Below are positions 7,788-12,283 of a stretch of DNA of 12,283 nt, in pieces. Each line of letters begins with the position of its first letter. Positions within the stretch are counted from its first letter, which is position 1. The notes under the pieces were generated by a model. That model searched no databases. It was not told the origin of the DNA and saw nothing but the letters and a program-made list of their open reading frames with translations. The DNA lies in contig CALVJI010000029.1 in NCBI GenBank assembly GCA_944332105.1, positions 1 through 12,283 on the forward strand. Direction: 5' to 3'. The DNA comes from an uncultured Bacilli bacterium. Its GTDB lineage: Bacteria > Bacillota_I > Bacilli_A > RF39 > UBA660. Both the position numbers and the translations under genes were made by a program.

Positions 7788-9048
7788 AATTTTTTAAGTT
7801 TCCAATCGATACAACATAAACGCCATTAGCCATTTGATAGGAGTAATCATCGCCGACTAACACCATTAAAAATTTAGGTTCACCTAATTTTTCTGTATCG
7901 ACCTTTTCTTTGAATTTTATTAAGTTTTCACTGGCACTTTCAACGAAGCCAGATCCCAGTTTAATTGCTACTGCTCCCCAACTTCCATCTTGCAACACGA
8001 TTACCGCATCCACTTCTAAATCTGTTTCATCTCGATAATAAAAAACTTTCCCACCTAAGCTTTCAGCATAAATTCGTAAATCTCGGATACAAAGAGATTC
8101 GAACATCAGTCCTAATGTGTTCAAATCATTTTTTAATGCAGTGGATGACAACCCTAAGGCGGCACAGGCAATAGAAGGATCAACAAATTGAAGTTTCTCT
8201 TTCGTACGAATGGCGATTTTTGAGCGAATCTTTCCCGTCCATGCCGGCACATTTTCAACAATATATAATTTTTTTAAAACATCAATATAAGAAGAAATTG
8301 TATTTCTGGCTAAGCCTTTATCATTAACTAACATATCTTCTTCAATTGTACTAATATTTACTGGTGAAGAAATGTTTCTTGATAAAGAACGAAGCAATAG
8401 ATCCAGACGGTTGGAATTAAATTCTTTTTCTTGAGTTAAACTAATATTTTCATGAATTAAACTTTGATAATAATCTTTGGCTACTTCCAAAGAAAATTCT
8501 TTTTCGATTTTTTTGGCATTAGGCCATCCACCTCGTAAAATTAGATAGATTAATTCATCAAAGGTCATTTGAGATTTAGCTCCCATTCCCTGTTTTTTTA
8601 AGAATAAGTCGTTTAAAGAAATTTGCCCATCTGATTCGCCTGATTCATAAAGACTCATTGGCCTCATAAGCATTCTAGCTATTCGTCCTGTGCCCCTGTG
8701 CATGGTCATACCTTCACTAGGTGTTGCCGAACCAGTTAATATGTACTCTCCTTGTAATCCGCTATGATCGACATCATTTCTTATAGCATCCCAAATAACC
8801 GGATACATTTGCCATTCATCAATTAAAATAGGCTTTTCTCCCTCTAAAAATAATGAAGGTTTAGTCTTGGCGATCATATCGAACCGGGCTTTATCATCGA
8901 CATTTTGAAGTTCTAAAATGGTTTTAACATGCATAGAAGCTGTCGTGCTTTTGCCACACCACTTACACCCTTCAATTAAAATCGCACCAATACTTTTAAG
9001 TTTCTTATCGATTTCTTGATCTAAAATTCGCGGCATATAGTTTTCCAC
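7786..9048 (-). CDS. AAA_14/DUF4143 ATPase
   Basis: 420-aa P-loop ATPase of the AAA_14 plus DUF4143 architecture, a common but poorly characterised group in gut and anaerobic bacteria. The Walker A is GCKWCGKST at 27-35, a variant typical of one subgroup. The Walker B is ILIDEW at 74-79, with a LTGSA sensor-like motif at 104-108 and RGTGRI after it. A helical or winged-helix linker follows (about 205-290, with NTISSYIDVLKKLYIVENVPAW). The C-terminal domain resembles a PD-(D/E)xK nuclease fold (EVDAVI at 345-350, then AVAIKLG at 359-365). At 361 the usual acidic residue is alanine, so nuclease activity is doubtful. GTG at 9048 is chosen because AGGTGA lies 6 nt upstream. ATG at 9036 has no such site. 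It is 14 bp from obg and probably co-transcribed. Substrate and role are unknown. Confidence 0.93.
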   Translation of the reverse strand: MENYMPRILDQEIDKKLKSIGAILIEGCKWCGKSTTASMHVKTILELQNVDDKARFDMIAKTKPSLFLEGEKPILIDEWQMYPVIWDAIRNDVDHSGLQGEYILTGSATPSEGMTMHRGTGRIARMLMRPMSLYESGESDGQISLNDLFLKKQGMGAKSQMTFDELIYLILRGGWPNAKKIEKEFSLEVAKDYYQSLIHENISLTQEKEFNSNRLDLLLRSLSRNISSPVNISTIEEDMLVNDKGLARNTISSYIDVLKKLYIVENVPAWTGKIRSKIAIRTKEKLQFVDPSIACAALGLSSTALKNDLNTLGLMFESLCIRDLRIYAESLGGKVFYYRDETDLEVDAVIVLQDGSWGAVAIKLGSGFVESASENLIKFKEKVDTEKLGEPKFLMVLVGDDYSYQMANGVYVVSIGNLKN

Positions 9049-9071
9049 GTATAATCACCTCATTTAAAATA

Positions 9072-9104
9072 TTTATATCATAATTCAAAAAAAAACGCAA
9101 TCAA
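9072..9104 (-). promoter_or_regulatory. Probable promoter of the ATPase-obg operon
   Basis: TTGATT (9099-9104), then a 16-nt spacer and TATGAT (9077-9082). An overlapping extended -10, TGATATAAA (9072-9080), is an alternative. Either gives a start within about 10-20 nt before AGGTGA of the ATPase gene. The -35 lies inside the first of the 23-bp repeats. Confidence 0.5.
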
Positions 9105-9171
9105 ATTGATAAAAAAAAGGACGATAAATTGATAAAAAAAGGGACGCGTAATTAATAAAAAAAAGGACATA
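9103..9171. repeat. Three 23-bp tandem repeats copying a terminator tail
   Basis: Three units with period 23 start at 9103, 9126 and 9149. On the plus strand the consensus is AAATTGAT, 7-8 A, then (G)GGAC and 2-4 variable bases. On the minus strand this reads GTCC followed by T7-8, then ATC/TAATT. The unit next to pflA is part of its terminator: its GGACATA is the 3' stem arm and its A run is the U tract. The other two lack a matching 5' arm. Unit 2 has seven As and an extra G. Slippage or unequal duplication of a terminator half is the simplest explanation. Confidence 0.85.
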
Positions 9172-9185
9172 CTCAAATTATGTCC
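9157..9185 (-). terminator. Terminator of the pflB-pflA operon
   Basis: GGACATA (9179-9185) pairs over 7 bp with TATGTCC (9165-9171) around a 7-nt loop, followed by eight Us (9157-9164). The 5' stem arm contains the last sense codons and most of the pflA stop codon, so terminating ribosomes could affect folding. Confidence 0.85.
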
Positions 9186-9888
9186 ATTTTGTTAAAAATT
9201 TTTGATAAAGTTCATTACATACTTTTTGATCCATTTCAGGGGTGTTTTTTAAAGGGTTTTCTAAGCTTAACTTTTCATATTTTTCAAAGCCTAAATGATG
9301 AAAAGGCAAAAATTCTACTTTTTCGACATTTTTGATTTTACGAGAGTAGGACACTAGCGTATCGATATATTCTTCTTGATCGGTAAGACCAGGAACTACG
9401 ACTTGTCTTAGCCAAACCTTTTTACCACTTTTGTTTAAGCAGACAATAAATTTTTCTACTTCATCCATTTTTGCCCCGGTCATTTTTTCATAGCCTAAAG
9501 GATTTGTATGCTTGATATCTAAAATGACTAGATCTACTAAAGCAAGTATTTCTTCATATTTACCAATGCCTACACCAGCAGTGTCTAAGGCAATATGGAT
9601 ATTCTCAGCTTTTAATTTTTTACAGACTTCAATTAAAAAATCTACTTGTAAAAGAGGCTCACCACCCGAGAAGGTCACCCCGCCGTTATTTCTTTTGAAA
9701 TATGGTTTACTGCGCAGGATTTTGTGGACAAGTTCAGAAACTGTCATATTTTTCTGTTGCATTTGAAACATTTCCGGGTTATGACAAAAAAGGCAACGTA
9801 GACGGCAACCAGAGAAAAAGACGACTGTCCGAATCCCTGGGCCATCAACAAGCCCAAATGTTTCAATTGAATCTACACTACCCATCAT
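9178..9888 (-). CDS. pflA: Pyruvate formate-lyase activating enzyme
   Basis: 236-aa radical S-adenosylmethionine enzyme that abstracts hydrogen from the active-site glycine of pyruvate formate-lyase. The 4Fe-4S cysteines are C28, C32 and C35 in the CxxxCxxC form, and SGGEP at 74-78 helps bind AdoMet. LVDGPGIR upstream and DIKH further on match the PflA family, and the length is normal for the one-cluster type without an extra ferredoxin domain. Two adjacent ATGs (9888 and 9885) are candidates. The first overlaps the pflB TGA as ATGA. No good Shine-Dalgarno site is seen, so coupling with pflB is likely. It lies directly after its substrate enzyme and ends in a strong terminator, so the pair is a self-contained transcription unit. 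Cytoplasmic, and active only under anaerobic conditions. Confidence 0.97.
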   Translation of the reverse strand: MMGSVDSIETFGLVDGPGIRTVVFFSGCRLRCLFCHNPEMFQMQQKNMTVSELVHKILRSKPYFKRNNGGVTFSGGEPLLQVDFLIEVCKKLKAENIHIALDTAGVGIGKYEEILALVDLVILDIKHTNPLGYEKMTGAKMDEVEKFIVCLNKSGKKVWLRQVVVPGLTDQEEYIDTLVSYSRKIKNVEKVEFLPFHHLGFEKYEKLSLENPLKNTPEMDQKVCNELYQKFLTKWT

Positions 9889-12116
9889 AGTTTTTCATGG
9901 AAAGTTCTCGCGATAACTTCCTCTTGTTGTTTACGTGTTAAACGGTTAAAACGAACAGCATAACCAGATACACGAATCGTAAGTAATGGATATTTATCTG
10001 GATTTTCCATCGCATCAATTAAGGTCTCACGGCTTAAAACATTGACATTTAAGTGGTGCGCTCCTTGGATGAAATAACCATCTAATAAAGAAACTAAATT
10101 TTCGATTTGTTCTTCCTTTGTATGTCCAAGAGAAGAAGGCACTATACTAAAGGTATTAGATATTCCGTCTCGGCAGCAGTTTGCATAGTCTAATTTAGCG
10201 ACAGAGTTTAAAGAGGCGATCGCACCATTTTCATCTCTACCATGCATTGGATTGGCACCTGGAGCAAAAGCGACTCCTTTTTTACGACCGTCTGGGGTCG
10301 CGCCAGTCTTGCTACCATACACAACATTGGATGTAATAGTTAAAATCGATAAGGTTGGAACTGCATCGCGATAGCATTTATGTTTCGCTAGTTCGTGATA
10401 AAATTTTTCAACTACTTCTTTTGCTAAATCATCTACGCGATCATCGTCATTACCATATTTTGGGAAATCCCCTTCTATTTCAAAGTCAATTGCAATGCCT
10501 TCTTCACTTCGTATTGGTTTTACTTTGGCATATTTAATGGCTGAAAGAGAATCAGCAACGACGGAAAGTCCCGCTACACCATAAGCCATCAATCTTCTAA
10601 CATAGGTGTCATGTAAAGCCATTTGGCCAGCTTCATAGGCATATTTATCATGCATATAGTGAATAACATTCATTGCATCACTATAAACAGAAGCTACTTT
10701 TTCGAGCATTTTAAAATAAGTATCATGAACTTTATCGTAATCAAGGACTTCATCTGTCATTTTAGGGAATCCGTCGATTACTAAATCGCCTTTTATTTCA
10801 TCGACACCACCGTTAATAGAATAAAGTAAGGCTTTAGCAAGGTTGCAACGCGCACCGAAAAATTGCATATCTTTACCTTCACGCATCGCCGAAACACAGC
10901 AAGCAATGGCATAATCATCCCCGTAGATTGGGCGCATTACATCATCATTTTCATATTGAATCGAATCGGTTTCAATTGAAATTTTAGCACAATACTTTTT
11001 GAAGTTTTCTGGAAGATGCTCACTCCACAAAACTGTGATATTTGGTTCGGGTGCTGGATCTAGATTTGTTAGGGTGTGTAATAACCGATAAGAGGTTTTG
11101 GTAACCATACTTTCCCCTTTTTCGGTCAACCCTCCAATTGCACATGTAACCCAAGTTGGATCGCCTGAGAAAAGTTCATCATAATCTGGCGTTCTTAAAT
11201 GTCTTACTAGGCGTAGTTTAATAACAAATTGGTCAATAATTTCTTGAATTTCACTTTCAGTAATCTTTTGGGCCGCTAAATCTCTTTCAAAATAAATGTC
11301 AAAGAAAGCATCTACTCTCCCAAGACTCATCGCTGCACCATTGTTTTCTTTTACGGCTGCTAAATAACCAAAATATGTCCATTGAACGGCTTCACGACTA
11401 TCTTTAGCAGGTCTTGATATATCAAATCCATAAGAAGCTGCCATTTTCTTTATTTCTTCTAAAGCGCGATATTGCATAGAAACATCTTCTCTTAGTTGGA
11501 TCAGTTCTGCACTCATCGGTCCTACTAATACTTCGTCCCAATCTTTCTTCTTCTCGGCCATTAAAAAATCAATACCATATAGAGCTACTCGGCGATAGTC
11601 GCCAATAATTCGGCCCCGACCATAAGCATCAGGTAGACCAGTTAAAAGGCCAACGTGACGGGCTTTACGAACACTTTCTGGATAGGCATCAAAAACGCCT
11701 TGATTGTGTGTTTTTCTAAATTCATTAAAATATTTATCGACAGTTGGATTTAATTTGTATCCATAGGCATCTAGCTCTTGATACACCATTCTTATTCCAC
11801 CGTAAGGATTTACGATTCTTTTTAAAGGTGCATCGGTTTGTAAACCAACGATTACATCATCGTCTTCACTAATATATCCTGGTTTAAAGGCGTTGATCCC
11901 TGACATGTGATCCACATCTATATCTAAAACGTGTTTTTTTAATTCTTCTTGTAATAGAGCATTTACCTTTTTTAACACTCTTCCTGTTTTATCTGTAGTG
12001 CCTGTTAAAAAGGATTCGTCTTCGTCATATTTTGTATAGTTTTTCAAAATAAAATCGGAGACATTAACTTCTTTAGTCCATACTCCTTCTTTAAAATTTT
12101 TCCATTCTTCTTTCAT
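9885..12116 (-). CDS. pflB: Pyruvate formate-lyase (formate C-acetyltransferase)
   Basis: 743-aa glycyl radical enzyme that converts pyruvate and CoA to acetyl-CoA and formate in fermentation. The catalytic cysteine pair is C406-C407 in IACCVSAM, and the radical glycine is G718 in RVSGYAVRF, close to the C-terminus as in all family members. Length and motifs fit the true PFL subfamily (E. coli PflB is 760 aa) rather than diol or glycerol dehydratase relatives, and it has the PFL-like TPDGRKKG and ITSNVVYG stretches. ATG at 12116 follows GGAGGGATGAA, an excellent ribosome site. It ends in TGA, overlapping pflA by 4 bp. A hairpin with a U tract lies 43 nt before the start codon and may modulate expression. 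Secure assignment. Confidence 0.98.
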   Translation of the reverse strand: MKEEWKNFKEGVWTKEVNVSDFILKNYTKYDEDESFLTGTTDKTGRVLKKVNALLQEELKKHVLDIDVDHMSGINAFKPGYISEDDDVIVGLQTDAPLKRIVNPYGGIRMVYQELDAYGYKLNPTVDKYFNEFRKTHNQGVFDAYPESVRKARHVGLLTGLPDAYGRGRIIGDYRRVALYGIDFLMAEKKKDWDEVLVGPMSAELIQLREDVSMQYRALEEIKKMAASYGFDISRPAKDSREAVQWTYFGYLAAVKENNGAAMSLGRVDAFFDIYFERDLAAQKITESEIQEIIDQFVIKLRLVRHLRTPDYDELFSGDPTWVTCAIGGLTEKGESMVTKTSYRLLHTLTNLDPAPEPNITVLWSEHLPENFKKYCAKISIETDSIQYENDDVMRPIYGDDYAIACCVSAMREGKDMQFFGARCNLAKALLYSINGGVDEIKGDLVIDGFPKMTDEVLDYDKVHDTYFKMLEKVASVYSDAMNVIHYMHDKYAYEAGQMALHDTYVRRLMAYGVAGLSVVADSLSAIKYAKVKPIRSEEGIAIDFEIEGDFPKYGNDDDRVDDLAKEVVEKFYHELAKHKCYRDAVPTLSILTITSNVVYGSKTGATPDGRKKGVAFAPGANPMHGRDENGAIASLNSVAKLDYANCCRDGISNTFSIVPSSLGHTKEEQIENLVSLLDGYFIQGAHHLNVNVLSRETLIDAMENPDKYPLLTIRVSGYAVRFNRLTRKQQEEVIARTFHEKL

Positions 12117-12229
12117 TTCATCCCTCCGTTAAAAATATATCATGAAATCCCATAAGAAAAAAGTGGCTGGCACACCACTTTACAATGAAAAATAAATATA
12201 TAAAATAGGAAGTCACTGAAAAAGTATAC
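12117..12229. other. pflB upstream region
   Basis: AT-rich leader with the pflB ribosome site (GGAGGG near 12122-12127), the hairpin at 12157-12181 and a tract of A/T (12186-12208). I find no strong sigma-A minus-strand promoter. TATACT near 12222-12227 and TATTTT near 12201-12206 lack good -35 boxes. I see no catabolite-response, Rex or FNR consensus. No gene is visible. Confidence 0.4.
12157..12181 (-). terminator. Terminator-like hairpin upstream of pflB
   Basis: On the minus strand AAAGTGG (12175-12181) pairs over 7 bp with CCACTTT (12160-12166), with an 8-nt loop, and is followed by CTTATG. The run of Ts (six, 12157-12162) overlaps the stem arm. It lies 43 nt upstream of the pflB ATG. 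It may close an upstream minus-strand unit outside the window, or act as an attenuator in the pflB leader. Confidence 0.6.
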
Positions 12230-12263
12230 AAAGATTACTGTAAAGCATAACAGTAGTCTTTTT
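12230..12263 (+). terminator. 12-bp inverted repeat with U tract: terminator or operator
   Basis: AAAGATTACTGT (12230-12241) and ACAGTAGTCTTT (12250-12261) pair over 12 bp, fully on the plus-strand RNA (with one T·G wobble) but with one C·A mismatch on the minus-strand RNA. The loop is 8 nt. A T-rich run follows on the plus strand, which looks like an intrinsic terminator. No plus-strand gene precedes it here. Its core TACTGT-N8-ACAGTA overlaps the -35 of the promoter at 12247, so it could also be a regulator-binding site. Confidence 0.55.
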
Positions 12264-12275
12264 ATTTGGTATAAT
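12247..12275 (+). promoter_or_regulatory. Divergent extended -10 promoter at the right edge
   Basis: ATAACA (12247-12252), 17 nt spacer, then TATAAT (12270-12275) preceded by TGG, an extended -10. It would drive a gene beyond position 12283. The right arm of the inverted repeat covers the -35. Confidence 0.6.
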
Positions 12276-12283
12276 ATAGATAA

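Noticed and set aside
7620..7829. Plus-strand open frame opposite the start of obg
   Set aside because: Its proline and serine richness is the complement of the Obg glycine-rich region.
9103..9171. CRISPR array
   Set aside because: The units are contiguous with no spacers, only three copies, and low-complexity. They derive from a terminator.
9885..9887. Mycoplasma-type code with TGA as tryptophan
   Set aside because: pflB ends at TGA right after the normal C-terminus, and tryptophan is TGG in the genes checked.
9512..9890. Plus-strand open frames opposite pflA
   Set aside because: Antisense to a conserved enzyme, with no homology, promoter or ribosome site.
9178..12116. Other glycyl radical enzyme and activase pair (such as diol dehydratase)
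   Set aside because: The adjacent double cysteine, RVSGYAV and overall length are those of pyruvate formate-lyase, and the activase lacks the extra ferredoxin domain.

Overview
The window suggests a low-G+C, AT-rich member of the Bacillota (a fermentative Bacilli- or Erysipelotrichia-like anaerobe, possibly uncultured). The evidence is strong purine-rich Shine-Dalgarno sites, extended -10 promoters (TGGTATAAT occurs twice), intrinsic terminators with U tracts, a T-box riboswitch in front of a tRNA synthetase operon, and a pflB-pflA pair for anaerobic pyruvate metabolism. TGA acts as a stop (pflB ends in TGA), so this is not the mycoplasma code. Species cannot be named from the sequence alone.

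Nearly everything is on the minus strand, described here in its direction of transcription. At the right edge (12117-12283) is a regulatory region. It holds a plus-strand promoter facing out of the window, a 12-bp inverted repeat over its -35, and a minus-strand terminator-like hairpin between that region and pflB. Then come pflB (12116-9885) and pflA (9888-9178), overlapping by 4 bp and closed by a terminator that includes the pflA stop codon. Downstream are three 23-bp tandem repeats that copy the U-tract half of this terminator, followed by a promoter. This promoter drives an AAA_14/DUF4143 ATPase (9048-7786), the GTPase obg (7771-6497) and an 85-aa unknown protein (6495-6238), all tightly packed. 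The last of these meets a plus-strand DUF192 gene (5922-6248) end to end with an 11-bp overlap.

The next minus-strand operon starts from a strong promoter at 5755-5783. It encodes two related membrane-anchored WG-repeat-like proteins (5728-3398 and 3408-2437) that share one roughly 300-residue extracytoplasmic module: two copies in the first protein and one in the second. Each copy has a cysteine pair at the same place.

Just after these genes a new promoter starts a T-box leader (about 2396-2190). The Stem I kink-turn, S-turn, GUU (Val) specifier, antiterminator and competing terminator can all be followed base by base. It controls an unrecognised 176-aa protein (2189-1659) and then valS (1669-1, cut by the window edge). 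The unknown gene therefore sits between a valine-sensing riboswitch and the enzyme that charges tRNA-Val.

Most genes are housekeeping or central metabolism. The least explained parts are the T-box-controlled unknown gene, the cysteine-paired WG module family, the terminator-derived repeats, and the palindrome and hairpins upstream of pflB.
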